From the NCBI RefSeq assembly GCF_900116495.1, contig NZ_FPAY01000001.1, positions 62,001 to 126,000 on the forward strand: DNA of 64,000 nt. Reading direction: 5' to 3'. Positions 43,998 through 53,417 of the stretch are shown piece after piece. The notes under the pieces are model-generated. The model did not search any database. It saw only the letters and a list, made by a program, of their open reading frames with translations, and was not told where the DNA came from. The translations under genes and the position numbers were made by a program. How positions within the stretch are numbered: the stretch's first letter is position 1; each line of letters starts with the position of its first letter. The DNA comes from Arthrobacter sp. ov118 (lineage in GTDB: Bacteria > Actinomycetota > Actinomycetes > Actinomycetales > Micrococcaceae).

Positions 43998-45698
43998 TCA
44001 GCTGTGCAGCACGGCGCGGAAAGCCTCGCGCCGTCGTGCCTGTTCGTCGGGGTCGGGAACGGGCAGCGAGGCGATGAGTTTGCGGGTGTAGTCGTGCTGC
44101 GGGTTGCCCATCACCTGGTTGCCGAGGCCCTGCTCCACCATCTTGCCCTTGTAGAGTACGCCGACCCAGTGGGAAAGCATGTCCACCACGGCGAGGTCAT
44201 GGCTGATGAACAGGGCCGCGAAACCGAACTCCTGCTGGATCTCCTTGAACAGCTCCAGCACAACGGCCTGCACGGACACGTCCAGCGCCGACGTCGGCTC
44301 ATCGGCGATAAGCAGTTTCGGGTTCAGGATAAGCGCCCGCGCCAGTGAGGCGCGCTGCCGCTGTCCGCCGGAGAGTTCGTGCGGGAACCGGTCAGCGTAC
44401 GACGCCGGCAGCTGCACCGACTCGAGCAGCTCGCCGACGCGCTTGCGCGCCTCGGCGGCGCTCGGGTTGGCGTGGATGATCAGCGGTTCGGCCACGCAGT
44501 CGCCGATGGTCAGCTGCGGGTTGAACGAGGCCGCCGGGTCCTGGAACACGAAGCCGATCTCCTTGCGGAGCGGTTTGAAGGTGCGCTCCTTGTAGTTCAG
44601 CATTTCGTAGCCGAGCACCTTGAGGCTGCCGCCCGTGGTCCGGTTGAGGCCGGCGATAGCCCGGCCGATGGTGGTCTTGCCGGACCCCGACTCCCCCACC
44701 AGACCGAAGACTTCGCCTTCGGACACGGTGAAGCTGACGCCGTCGACGGCCTTGAACGCCGGGCTGCCCAGCCGCCCCGGGTACTCGATGGTCAGGTTCT
44801 TCGCCTCGACCAGCACTTTGCCGCCCTGGTGCGCGCGTTCCACCATGCCGGCGGACGCGGAGTTGCGGCCCAGGTGCGGGACGGCGGCGAGGAGCTTCTT
44901 GGTGTAGTCCTCCTTGGGCTGGGCGAACAGCGCCCGCGCGGGTGCCTCCTCCACGACGTCGCCCTGGTACATGACCACCACGCGGTCGGCGAGGTCGGCG
45001 ACGACGCCCATGTTGTGCGTGATCAGCACGATGGAGGTCCCGTAGTTGTCGCGCAGGTCCCGCAGCAGTTCCAGGATCTCCGCCTGGACGGTGACGTCCA
45101 GGGCGGTGGTCGGCTCGTCGGCCACGATGAGGCCCGGGTTCAGGGCCAGCGCGGCGGCAATGACGACGCGCTGCTTCTGGCCGCCGGAGAACTGGTGCGG
45201 GTAGTAGTTGACCCGCGTTTCTGGGTCCGGGATGCCCACCTTGCGGAGGGCTTCGATTGCACGTACCTTGGCGTCCTTGGCCGAGACCTTGCCGCCGCCG
45301 GAGCCGGCGTGCGCGCGGATGCCCTCGGCAATCTGCCAGCCGACGGTGTAGACGGGGTTGAGCGCCGTGGACGGTTCCTGGAACACCATGGCCACGTCGC
45401 GGCCCCGGATCTCCCGAAGCTTGGCCTCGCTGACGCTGATGACATTGTTGCCGTTGATCAGCACGGCGCCCTGGCTGGTGGCTGTCTCCGGCAGGAGTCC
45501 CAGGATGGTCTTGGCCGTCACCGTCTTGCCGGATCCCGATTCGCCAACGATGGCGACGACCTCGCCGGGGTTGACCTCGAGGCTGACGTCCTTGACGGCG
45601 TACACATCCCCGGCATCGGTGGCGAAGGTGACCTTGAGGCGGTCGATGTCCAGGACCGGGCCTGCGCCCGTGCCGGGCGTGTCGATGTTGGTGGTCAT
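43998..45698 (-). CDS. Peptide/nickel ABC importer, fused double ATP-binding subunit (DppD-DppF type)
   Basis: 566 aa with two ABC domains in one chain. The first has Walker A GESGSGKT near residue 53 with the SGGQKQR signature; the second has the same loop near 325 with LSGGQRQR. Each ends in an oligopeptide-type C-terminal segment. It energises the two permeases encoded upstream. The fused form replaces separate DppD and DppF and is common in actinobacteria. It overlaps dppC by 4 bp. Substrate (di/oligopeptide, nickel or other) cannot be read. Confidence 0.9.
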   Translation of the reverse strand: MTTNIDTPGTGAGPVLDIDRLKVTFATDAGDVYAVKDVSLEVNPGEVVAIVGESGSGKTVTAKTILGLLPETATSQGAVLINGNNVISVSEAKLREIRGRDVAMVFQEPSTALNPVYTVGWQIAEGIRAHAGSGGGKVSAKDAKVRAIEALRKVGIPDPETRVNYYPHQFSGGQKQRVVIAAALALNPGLIVADEPTTALDVTVQAEILELLRDLRDNYGTSIVLITHNMGVVADLADRVVVMYQGDVVEEAPARALFAQPKEDYTKKLLAAVPHLGRNSASAGMVERAHQGGKVLVEAKNLTIEYPGRLGSPAFKAVDGVSFTVSEGEVFGLVGESGSGKTTIGRAIAGLNRTTGGSLKVLGYEMLNYKERTFKPLRKEIGFVFQDPAASFNPQLTIGDCVAEPLIIHANPSAAEARKRVGELLESVQLPASYADRFPHELSGGQRQRASLARALILNPKLLIADEPTSALDVSVQAVVLELFKEIQQEFGFAALFISHDLAVVDMLSHWVGVLYKGKMVEQGLGNQVMGNPQHDYTRKLIASLPVPDPDEQARRREAFRAVLHS

Positions 45699-46723
45699 GG
45701 AAGTCTCGCTTCTATTTCGGGTGCGGCGGTGTCCGGTGCGGTCCGGGCGGCGCCGGTGGAGTCGGGTCCGCCCTTGCCTGCGACAGCCTTTTTGCGGCCC
45801 CGCAGGCGGGGATCGTTGAGGTCGTTGATGCTCTCACCGACGAGGGTCAGGCCGAGCACGGTCAGGACAATCGCCGTACCGGGGTAGACACCTGTCCACC
45901 AGATGCCCGAGGAGGCGTCCGCGATGGCCTTGTTGAGGTCGAAGCCCCACTCGGCCGCGGAAGACGGTTCGATGCCGAACCCCAGGAAGCCCAGGCCTGC
46001 CAGGGTCAGGATGGCCTCCGACGCATTCAGCGTGAAAATCAGCGGCAGGGTGCGGGTTGCGTTCTTGAAAATGTGGCGGCCCATGATGCGGGCGCTTGAG
46101 GCGCCCACCACCTTGGCCGATTCGACGTATGGCTCCGCCTTCAGCCGGATGGTCTCGGCACGGATCACGCGGAAGTACTGCGGGACGAACACCACGGAGA
46201 TGGCGATGGAGCAGGCGACGATGCCGCCCCAGAAACTGGACTGGCCGTGGCTAATGACGATTGACATCACGATGGCCAGCAGCAGCGACGGGAAGGCGTA
46301 GATCGCATCGGCGATCACCACCAGCGTCCGGTCCAGCCAGCCGCCGAAGTAGCCGCTGAGCAGGCCGAGTGCGACACCGAGGAAAATCGACATCACGACG
46401 GCGACGACGATCACGACGAACGCTGTCTGGGCTCCCCAGATCACGCGGGAAAAGACGTCATACCCGCCCACTGTGGTGCCCCAGATGTGGGCCGGGCTGG
46501 GGGGCTGCTGGGCCGGGAAGGTGCCCGCCGCATCGCTGAGCTGGGCAAAGCCGTAGGGGGCGATCAGCGGCGCAAAGGCCGCTGTCAGCAGGAAGGCGAG
46601 AGTCAGCACCAGACCGGTGACGAGCATGCCGCGCTGCAGTCCGACGCTCGTCCGGAAGTGCGAGATCACCGGCAGGCGGTACATGAGCGGCTGCTTGCGC
46701 CCGCTTACTGTGGTTTTAGTCAT
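45695..46723 (-). CDS. dppC: Peptide/nickel ABC importer permease, DppC-like
   Basis: 342 aa. An N-terminal segment precedes the first membrane helix (about 35-55) and a periplasm-facing loop; five more helices follow. The EAA motif with SAKVVGASSARIMGRHIFKN (about 200-220) contacts the ATPase. The C-terminus is a long, Arg-rich tail. It sits between the second permease and the ATPase gene and overlaps the latter (ATGA-type). Confidence 0.9.
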   Translation of the reverse strand: MTKTTVSGRKQPLMYRLPVISHFRTSVGLQRGMLVTGLVLTLAFLLTAAFAPLIAPYGFAQLSDAAGTFPAQQPPSPAHIWGTTVGGYDVFSRVIWGAQTAFVVIVVAVVMSIFLGVALGLLSGYFGGWLDRTLVVIADAIYAFPSLLLAIVMSIVISHGQSSFWGGIVACSIAISVVFVPQYFRVIRAETIRLKAEPYVESAKVVGASSARIMGRHIFKNATRTLPLIFTLNASEAILTLAGLGFLGFGIEPSSAAEWGFDLNKAIADASSGIWWTGVYPGTAIVLTVLGLTLVGESINDLNDPRLRGRKKAVAGKGGPDSTGAARTAPDTAAPEIEARLP

Positions 46724-46725
46724 GG

Positions 46726-47817
46726 CTAGTACCTCACTCGCGGGTCGATCAGGGCTGCGACGACGTCAACGATGAAGTTCGTGACGGCCACGATGACTGC
46801 CAGCAGCACGACGATGCCCTGGACGGCGACGAAGTCGCGGGAGTTCAGGTATTGCACCAGCTGGTAGCCGAGTCCCTTCCACTCGAACGTGGACTCGGTG
46901 AGGACGGCGCCGCCCAGCAGAAGGGCAATCTGGAGCCCCATGACCGTGATGATCGGGATGAGCGCCGGCTTGTAGGCATGCTTGGTCACGAGCCGGTAAT
47001 TACTGACGCCGCGGGACCTGCCGGCCTCGACGTAGTCCTTGCCCAGCGTGCCGATGACGTTGGTGCGGACCAGCCGGAGGAAGACCCCTGCCGTCAGGAG
47101 GCCCAGGGTGACCGCGGGGAGGATCGAATGGGACACGACGTCACCGTAGGCGCTCATGTTGCCGCTGCGCAGCGCGTCCAGCCAGTAGATGCCGCTGGGT
47201 GCGGCCAGGCTTCCCATGGCCAGTTCGGTCCTGGTGGAGGCCCGTCCCGCGACCGGCAGCCAGCCGAGCCAGACCGAGAAGGTCAGCTTCATCAGCAGGC
47301 CGGCGAAGAACACGGGGGTCGCGTAGCAGAGGATGGCGAAGAACCGCAGGACCGCGTCCGGCGCCTTGTCGCGCCGGTAGGCGGCGATGAGTCCAAGCGG
47401 GATGCCGACCAGCAGCGCCACGATGAGCGCATTGATGGCCAGTTCAAGGGTTGCCGCACCGAAGGTTGCGAGCATTTCAACGACGGGCCGGCGGTCGGTG
47501 ATGGTGGTGCCGAAGTTGCCGGTCGCCACCTGGCCAACGTATTCGAAGTACTGCACGAGGATGGGGCGGTCGTACCCGGCTTCGTGGATGCGCTGCGCCA
47601 GCGCCTCCGGGGGAAGCCTGCCGCCCTGGGCGGCGGTGATGGGATCGCCAATGACCCGCATCAGGAAGAACACCAAAGTCACGAGGATGAAAATGGTCGG
47701 AATGATCAGGAAGAACCGGACCAGGATGTAGGTCCCCAGTCCCCCACCCGTGGATTTTTTCTTTGACGGAAGGAGTCCGTCGGCGTCGCTGGGCGGCGCC
47801 TCTATCAATGTTGTCAT
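46726..47817 (-). CDS. dppB: Peptide/nickel ABC importer permease, DppB-like
   Basis: 363 aa, six predicted helices. The first helix (about 30-50) is followed by a large loop with GDPITAAQGG and TGNFGTTITDRRPV, typical of DppB/OppB. The EAA loop DYVEAGRSRGVSNYRLVTKHAYKPA is present, and it ends with DPRVRY, the standard C-terminus. It is first of the permease genes, 136 bp after the binding-protein gene with a hairpin between, so lower expression than the binding protein is expected. Confidence 0.92.
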   Translation of the reverse strand: MTTLIEAPPSDADGLLPSKKKSTGGGLGTYILVRFFLIIPTIFILVTLVFFLMRVIGDPITAAQGGRLPPEALAQRIHEAGYDRPILVQYFEYVGQVATGNFGTTITDRRPVVEMLATFGAATLELAINALIVALLVGIPLGLIAAYRRDKAPDAVLRFFAILCYATPVFFAGLLMKLTFSVWLGWLPVAGRASTRTELAMGSLAAPSGIYWLDALRSGNMSAYGDVVSHSILPAVTLGLLTAGVFLRLVRTNVIGTLGKDYVEAGRSRGVSNYRLVTKHAYKPALIPIITVMGLQIALLLGGAVLTESTFEWKGLGYQLVQYLNSRDFVAVQGIVVLLAVIVAVTNFIVDVVAALIDPRVRY

Positions 47818-47891
47818 TGGTACCTAAAGGTCGTGCCTTCGCGGCCAGGGGCCGGCCGGCGTGAACTGCTGGGTGCGGCAATGACCAGCAA

Positions 47892-47920
47892 AGGCGGGGC
47901 GCCTGGAGGACGCCCCGCCT
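47892..47920 (-). terminator. Attenuating hairpin between binding-protein and permease genes
   Basis: AGGCGGGGCG (47892-47901) pairs with CGCCCCGCCT (47911-47920). It lies between the stop of the binding protein and the start of dppB on the minus strand, with no clear T-run. Such hairpins commonly favour the binding-protein mRNA over the permease part. Confidence 0.6.
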
Positions 47921-47952
47921 CGCAGGCTGGTCACAACTGCAGGGATGCAGCC

Positions 47953-49581
47953 TTACTTGGAAACGGTTCCCAAACGGAACTTGAAGGACGCATCAAGGGT
48001 GGAGTCGACACCCTTGACGCTGCTGCCCGAAATGGCAACCTGCGCGCCCTGGAGCAACGGAAGCGTGGAGATGTCCTTGGCGAGGGCATTCTGGGCATCC
48101 TTGATCGTGGACTCGCGTGCGCTCTTGTCGACGGTGGTCAACTGCTTGCTGATGAGGTCGTTGACAGTGGCGTTGTTGTAGTGGTTCTTCAGGAAGCCGC
48201 CCTCCGGGAAGAACGGGGTCAGGTAGTTGTCGGCGTCGCTGAAGTCCGGGAACCAGCCAAACTGGAACAGGGGGTATTCATCGGCGCGGCTGGCCTTGCT
48301 GTAGGTGACCCATTCCGTGGACTGCAGGTTGACTTTGAACAAGCCGGACTTCTCCAGCTGGTCCTTGATCATGGCGTATTCGTCGCCGGAGGACTTGCCG
48401 TAGTGGTCCGGGTTGTACTGGAGGTTCAGGGTCACCGGGGTGGTCACGCCCGCGTCGGTCAGGACCTTCTTGGCCTTGTCGAGGCTGGGCTTGCCGGCAT
48501 CGCCGTAAGCGTCCTTGAACGACTCGTTGGCGCCGAGGAAGCCGTTGGGGACGTTGGAGTACAGGGGCAGGTAGGTGCCCTTGTAGACCTGGTCCGCGAG
48601 GGCCTGGCGGTCCACGAGGTTGGCGATGGCCTGGCGGACGGCGGTCGCCTTGGCCGGATCGGCGTCCGCGGCCTTGGCGCCGTACGGCATGGTGTCGAAG
48701 TTGAACGTGATGTAGCGGATTTCTCCACCGGGGCCCACATTGACCTTGACCTTGGAGTCCTTCTTCAGGTCATCGATGTCGGTGGCGCTCAGGCTGCGGT
48801 TTGCGACGTCGATGTTGCCCTGCTGGACATCCAGCTTCATGTTCGTGGCATCGGCGTAGTACTTGATGGTGGCGGCGTCGTTGGCCGGCTTGCCCAGGAC
48901 TCCCTTGTAGTCGGGGAAGGCCTTGAAGCTGATCAGCTCGTTCTTTTTGTACGTGTCGATCGTGTACTGGCCGTAGAAGGCCTTGGCCTTGACGATCGAG
49001 TCGTCATCCAGCAGCTTGTCGGCCGGGAAGACCTCATCGTCCACGATCGGGGCGGCGGGGCTGCTGAGGATCTGCGCGAAAGTCTGGTCGTTGGCCAGCT
49101 TCAGTTTGAAGACCACGGTGGTGGCATCGGGGGCGGTGACGCTTTCCACGTTGGTCAGCAGGCTGGCCGGGCCGGCAGGATCATTGATCTTGGTCTGCCG
49201 GTCGAAGGAGAACTTGACGTCCTTGGAGTCCAGGGGGTGCCCGTTGGCCCACGTCAGTCCCGGCTTGAGCTTGACCGTGTATTCGGTCGGGGAGGTGAAG
49301 GAGGCCGACTCGGCCAGGTCCCGCACGGGATCCGCACTGCCCGGCTTCGAGTTCAGCAGGAAGGAGTAGACCTGGTTCATCACCATGAACGAACCGTTGT
49401 CGTACGAACCCGCCGGATCCAAGGCGGTGACCTTATCCGTGGTGCCGTAGGCGATTGGACCGCTTGCGGCCGCTGATGACCCGCCAGCGCCGCCGGACGG
49501 CCCCGTGCAGGCCGTCAGTGCAAAGGCGGAAACCCCGGCGAGCGCGATGACGCTCTGCAAGGCCTTTTTGTTCATTGCCAT
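47953..49581 (-). CDS. dppA: Peptide/nickel ABC importer solute-binding lipoprotein
   Basis: 542 aa from ATG at 49581. The signal peptide ends in the lipobox LTAC (Cys25), followed by a Gly/Ser linker. The mature part is a family 5 solute-binding protein with early DPVRDLAESA and AKSFTSPTEYTVKLKPGLTWANG-type blocks. Start choice: the frame extends 13 codons upstream but lacks a signal-like sequence. It is the first gene of the importer operon. Ligand unknown. Confidence 0.9.
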   Translation of the reverse strand: MAMNKKALQSVIALAGVSAFALTACTGPSGGAGGSSAAASGPIAYGTTDKVTALDPAGSYDNGSFMVMNQVYSFLLNSKPGSADPVRDLAESASFTSPTEYTVKLKPGLTWANGHPLDSKDVKFSFDRQTKINDPAGPASLLTNVESVTAPDATTVVFKLKLANDQTFAQILSSPAAPIVDDEVFPADKLLDDDSIVKAKAFYGQYTIDTYKKNELISFKAFPDYKGVLGKPANDAATIKYYADATNMKLDVQQGNIDVANRSLSATDIDDLKKDSKVKVNVGPGGEIRYITFNFDTMPYGAKAADADPAKATAVRQAIANLVDRQALADQVYKGTYLPLYSNVPNGFLGANESFKDAYGDAGKPSLDKAKKVLTDAGVTTPVTLNLQYNPDHYGKSSGDEYAMIKDQLEKSGLFKVNLQSTEWVTYSKASRADEYPLFQFGWFPDFSDADNYLTPFFPEGGFLKNHYNNATVNDLISKQLTTVDKSARESTIKDAQNALAKDISTLPLLQGAQVAISGSSVKGVDSTLDASFKFRLGTVSK

Positions 49582-49696
49582 CTGTGAACTTTCTGTTCGA
49601 TGCGTTCTAGCGCAACCCAAAGAAACGAGGGACTCGTGGGCGGCACGCTTTGCTGATTTCTAGATTCAACCAGACAACCGTCGGCCGAACCGTCGC

Positions 49697-49720
49697 ATTT
49701 TGTGAGTTGAGACACAAAAT
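49697..49720 (-). promoter_or_regulatory. Inverted repeat overlapping a -10-like element upstream of the ABC importer
   Basis: Arms ATTTTGTG (49697-49704) and CACAAAAT (49713-49720) with 8-nt spacer lie about 115 bp upstream of the binding-protein start. On the minus strand a TATAAA element overlaps the arm end. This is a plausible repressor operator. No binding protein is identified. Confidence 0.5.
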
Positions 49721-49782
49721 TTATACGAACCGAACGATACTCTCATTTTTCTTCAGCGTGGCACTCGCTTCTTCGGCGGGGA

Positions 49783-49820
49783 GCCCGAAGGGCGCACGCG
49801 ACGAGGCCCGAAGGGCGCAC
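49783..49820. repeat. 15-bp direct repeat, each copy a small hairpin
   Basis: GCCCGAAGGGCGCAC occurs at 49783-49797 and 49806-49820 (period 23). Inside each copy, GCCC-GAA-GGGC can pair. It lies between the importer operon's promoter and the mnmA terminator. Confidence 0.7.
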
Positions 49821-49822
49821 AC

Positions 49823-49858
49823 AACGAAGGGTCCCGCCGGCTGGCGGGACCCTTCGTT
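49823..49858. terminator. Terminator of mnmA
   Basis: Arms 49823-49838 and 49843-49858 are perfectly complementary over 16 bp with loop GGCT, 20 bp after the mnmA stop on the minus strand. Confidence 0.85.
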
Positions 49859-49877
49859 GGACTCTATTGGTCGGGGC

Positions 49878-50990
49878 CTAAAGCTCGGCCCGCTGCAGCG
49901 AGCGCGCGGCATCGATCGTGGCCTGGCCCAGCACGCGGCTGCCCTGGTAGAGCACCACAGTCTGGCCGGGGGCGACACCGCGCAGCGGCTCGGCGAGGGT
50001 GACAACGAGCCCGTCCCCGGCCATCCGGGCGCTGGCGGGAACCGGGTCGCCGTGGGCACGGACCTGGGCATAGCAGTCGAAGTCCTCGCCCGTGGCCACT
50101 TCGGCAATGGGCAACCCAGCCCAGGAAACCTTGATGCCCCGGATTTCATCGATGGCCAGCAGTCCCTCCGGGCCCACCACCACCTTGTTTTCCTTCGGCC
50201 TGATTTCCAGCACGAAGCGGGGCTTGCCGTCCGCGGCGGGCGTGCCGAGTTTGAGGCCGCGGCGCTGGCCGACGGTGAAGGCGTTGGCGCCGGGATGCTC
50301 GCCGACCTTCGCGCCGGACTCGTCCACGATGTCCCCCGTGGTCATTTGGATCTTCTCAGCCAGCCAACCGGCGGTGTCGCCATCGGGAATGAAGCAGATG
50401 TCATGGCTGTCGGGCTTGTTTGCCACCGACAGGCCGCGGCGCTGGGCCTCCGCCCGCACCTCGGCCTTGGACGGCGTGTCGGCAAGCGGGAACATCGAGT
50501 GCTTGAGCTGCTCGTGAGTCAGCACACCAAGGACATAGCTCTGGTCCTTGGCCCAGTCCGCGGCGCGGTGCAGTTCCGGGTTGCCGTCAGAGTCGGTGAT
50601 GACCTTGGCATAGTGGCCGGTGCAGACGGCGTCGAAGCCCAGCGCGATGGCCTTCTCCAGCAGGGCGGCGAACTTGATGCGCTCGTTGCAGCGCATGCAC
50701 GGGTTGGGCGTGCGTCCGGCGGCGTATTCATCAATGAAGTCCTGGACAACGTCTTCCTTGAACCGCTCGGAGAAATCCCACACGTAGTAAGGGATTCCAA
50801 GGATGTCGCAGGCGCGCCAGGCGTCACGAGAGTCCTCGATGGTGCAGCAGCCGCGGCTGCCGGTTCGCAGGGTGCCCGGCATCCGGGACAGCGCGAGGTG
50901 GACCCCGACGACGTCGTGCCCCGCCTCGACGGCGCGGGCGGCGGCGACGGCGGAATCAACGCCGCCGCTCATGGCTGCAAGAACTCGCAT
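49878..50990 (-). CDS. mnmA: tRNA-specific 2-thiouridylase MnmA
   Basis: 370 aa. The N-terminal PP-loop SGGVDS (8-13) binds ATP. The catalytic cysteines are in NPCMRCN (Cys98/101) and SHDICF (Cys199), the pair that handles persulfide sulfur. It makes 2-thiouridine at the wobble position of Lys/Glu/Gln tRNAs. The upstream cysteine desulfurase gene (51176-52405) is the likely sulfur source, as in mycobacterial Rv3025c-Rv3024c order. The RNA-binding beta-barrel domain is intact at the C-terminus. Confidence 0.95.
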   Translation of the reverse strand: MRVLAAMSGGVDSAVAAARAVEAGHDVVGVHLALSRMPGTLRTGSRGCCTIEDSRDAWRACDILGIPYYVWDFSERFKEDVVQDFIDEYAAGRTPNPCMRCNERIKFAALLEKAIALGFDAVCTGHYAKVITDSDGNPELHRAADWAKDQSYVLGVLTHEQLKHSMFPLADTPSKAEVRAEAQRRGLSVANKPDSHDICFIPDGDTAGWLAEKIQMTTGDIVDESGAKVGEHPGANAFTVGQRRGLKLGTPAADGKPRFVLEIRPKENKVVVGPEGLLAIDEIRGIKVSWAGLPIAEVATGEDFDCYAQVRAHGDPVPASARMAGDGLVVTLAEPLRGVAPGQTVVLYQGSRVLGQATIDAARSLQRAEL

Positions 50991-51175
50991 ACTGGCTTTC
51001 TCTAGTTTTCGGGGTGTTCGCCGGCGTTTGCCGATCGGGACGAGCCATGGCTGGCCGCAACTGGTCAGGGCTTAGTTGTTCAGGGCCCGGATCGAGATCG
51101 TCTAGCACAAAGCCTGCCGCCCCATTCTATCGCCGCGCCGATTTCTGCCCAAAACCCCTTAACCGGCTCGGTCGA

Positions 51176-52405
51176 TCAACTCCTGCCGGACGCCTGACGG
51201 GCGAGCGTTCCGGCGGTCTGGATGCTGGATTCGTGCCCCGCCATGCCGGCCTGGCGTGCCTGGGCGCAGGCGCCCGGCAAGGCGGCGAGGAGGGCGTCGA
51301 CGTCCGCGTCGGTCGAGGAATGCCCCAGCGTGAAACGCTGCGCGCCCCTCGCCGTGTCCTCGTCCAGGCCCATGGCCAGCAGCACGTGGGAGGGCCTCGG
51401 GACCCCTGCAGTGCACGCCGATCCGGTGGAGGATTCCACCCCGGCCAGGTCCAGCAGGAAGAGCAGGGAGTCGCCCTCGCAGCCCGGGAAGGTAAAGTGC
51501 GCGTTGCCCGGCAGCCGCCCGGCTCCGGGTGCGCCGCGCAGCACCGCCTCGGGCACGGCCGCCATGACGCCGTCGACGAGCCGGTCACGGAGCGCGGCGA
51601 TCCGCGCGGACTCCTCCGGGAGCCTGGCCGCCACAGCTTCCGCGGCCGCAGCGAAGGCCGCGATCGACGCGGTGTCCAAGGTCCCGGAGCGGACGTCGCG
51701 TTCCTGTCCCCCGCCGTGCTGGACCGGGGTCAGCTTAACCCCGCGGCCCAGGATGAGCGCACCGACGCCGACCGGTCCGCCGATCTTGTGGCCCGAGACG
51801 GACATGGCATCCAGACCGGAGCCGCGGAAGTCCACCGGCACGGAACCGAAGGCCTGGACGGCGTCCGAATGCACCGGAACGCCGGCGGCGTGGGCCAGTT
51901 CAACCATCCGGGCAACCGGCTGGATGGTGCCGACTTCGTTGTTGGCCCACATGACGGTGACCAGGGCGATCGAGGCCGGATCCCGGGACAGTTCGGCCTC
52001 CAGCACCGCGAGGTCCACCAGCCCTTGGGCATCGACCGGCAGCCAGCACACCTCGGCATCCTCGTGCCGCTCGAGCCATTCCACGGTGTCCAGCACAGCA
52101 TGGTGTTCGACGGCGGAGCACAGTATGCGGGTGCGGGCCGGATCTGCGGCGCGCCGGGCCCAGTACAGGCCCTTGACGGCGAGATTGTCGGCCTCGGTCC
52201 CGCCGGAAGTGAAGATGACTTCCGAAGGATGCGCCCCGGCTGCCGCGGCCAACGTCTCACGGGCGTCCTCGACGGACCGCCGGGCCCGGCGGCCGGAGCC
52301 GTGCAGCGAGGAGGGGTTGCCGGTCCGGGCGAGTTCGCGCGTCAGGGCGGCCAGCGCCTCCGGGGCGAGGGTGGTGGTGGCGGCATGATCGAGGTATACA
52401 GGCAC
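51176..52405 (-). CDS. iscS: Cysteine desulfurase (NifS/IscS-like)
   Basis: 409 aa class V aminotransferase fold. The start MPVYLDHAATT is typical, the PLP-linked lysine is Lys207 in SGHKIGGP, and the active cysteine is Cys331 in TGSACTAG. It releases sulfur from cysteine as persulfide. The 185 bp between it and mnmA carry nothing clear. The C-terminal tail past the conserved domain (about 20 residues) is species-specific. The gene is probably used with MnmA; a SUF machinery is not in this window. Confidence 0.92.
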   Translation of the reverse strand: MPVYLDHAATTTLAPEALAALTRELARTGNPSSLHGSGRRARRSVEDARETLAAAAGAHPSEVIFTSGGTEADNLAVKGLYWARRAADPARTRILCSAVEHHAVLDTVEWLERHEDAEVCWLPVDAQGLVDLAVLEAELSRDPASIALVTVMWANNEVGTIQPVARMVELAHAAGVPVHSDAVQAFGSVPVDFRGSGLDAMSVSGHKIGGPVGVGALILGRGVKLTPVQHGGGQERDVRSGTLDTASIAAFAAAAEAVAARLPEESARIAALRDRLVDGVMAAVPEAVLRGAPGAGRLPGNAHFTFPGCEGDSLLFLLDLAGVESSTGSACTAGVPRPSHVLLAMGLDEDTARGAQRFTLGHSSTDADVDALLAALPGACAQARQAGMAGHESSIQTAGTLARQASGRS

Positions 52406-52488
52406 AGGCCAATTCTACCCGCGCCGGCCCTCTGGGCGGCCGCGGGGAAGGAGCGGGCAGGAACCCGCCGCTGGTGTAGATTCGAGCG

Positions 52489-53397
52489 GTGAAAGCGCCC
52501 ATCTTCCTCGTTCTGGCGACCCTGTTCTGGTCCGGAAACTTCGTCGTCGGCCAGGCCGCGGTCGCCTCCATGACACCGCTGGAGCTGACGTTCTGGCGCT
52601 GGACCCTTGCCGCCGTACCGCTGCTGCTCCTGGCCCACTTCTTCGAGAAGCCCGATTGGCGGGCCGTGCTTCGCCGCTGGCCGGCGCTCCTGCTCCTGAG
52701 TGTGCTGGGCATGAGCGCCTACACCCTGCTGTTGTATGGGGCCCTGGGCTACACCTCGGCAATGAACGCTTCCCTGATCACGGCCGCCAATCCGGCCCTC
52801 ATCGTGGTGATGGCAATCGTCCTGCTGGGCGAGAAGACCACGCGGCTGGGCTGGCTCGGCATAGGGCTTGGCCTGCTGGGGGTGCTGCTGGTGCTGACCC
52901 GGGGTGAGCTTCATCGTGTGTTCAGCCTGTCCATCAACACCGGAGAGCTGATGATGATCGGCGCGATCGTGATCTGGGGCCTTTATACGATCATCGGCCG
53001 CCGGCTGGATGTTCCGGCCACTGCCGCCACCGCCCTGCAGGTGGTGATTGCGACCGTGACCCTGGCGCCGTTCGCGCTCGCCATGCACGTGCAGTTTCCG
53101 GACACGCCGGCCGAGGGCTGGTCGCTGGCCTACATAGCCCTGTTCCCGTCTCTGGGCGCCTTCCTCTTCTGGAACCTTGCCCTGAAGACCACCCCGTCCG
53201 GGACCGCGGGGAACTACCTGAACCTGATGGTTGTCTTCACGGCCATCATCACTGTGGCGTTGGGGACGCCGCTCACCCTCGCCCAGATGGCCGGTGGCCT
53301 GATGGTGATCGGTGGCGTCCTGCTGACCGGCATCAAGGGCCGGCCCAGGCCCGCGCCGCCGGCCACCTTTTGGGCAGCGCCCGGGCGGGGCCGGTAG
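52489..53397 (+). CDS. EamA-family (DMT superfamily) transporter
   Basis: 302 aa with ten hydrophobic helices in two EamA halves; ATLFWSGNFVVGQAAV and SALFPSLGAFLFWNLAL-type blocks and the LGEKTTRLGWLGIGLGLLGVLLV loop are characteristic. The family exports metabolites or amino acids, substrate unknown. The GTG start at 52489 lies 83 bp from the divergent cysteine desulfurase start. It converges on the regulator gene with a 20-bp gap. Confidence 0.87.
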   Translation: MKAPIFLVLATLFWSGNFVVGQAAVASMTPLELTFWRWTLAAVPLLLLAHFFEKPDWRAVLRRWPALLLLSVLGMSAYTLLLYGALGYTSAMNASLITAANPALIVVMAIVLLGEKTTRLGWLGIGLGLLGVLLVLTRGELHRVFSLSINTGELMMIGAIVIWGLYTIIGRRLDVPATAATALQVVIATVTLAPFALAMHVQFPDTPAEGWSLAYIALFPSLGAFLFWNLALKTTPSGTAGNYLNLMVVFTAIITVALGTPLTLAQMAGGLMVIGGVLLTGIKGRPRPAPPATFWAAPGRGR

Positions 53398-53417
53398 CCC
53401 AACCCAGAGCCGCCCGG

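Noticed and set aside
49783..49858. Small RNA gene between dppA and mnmA
   Set aside because: The hairpins are explained by the mnmA terminator and two short repeats. No promoter for an extra transcript was seen.
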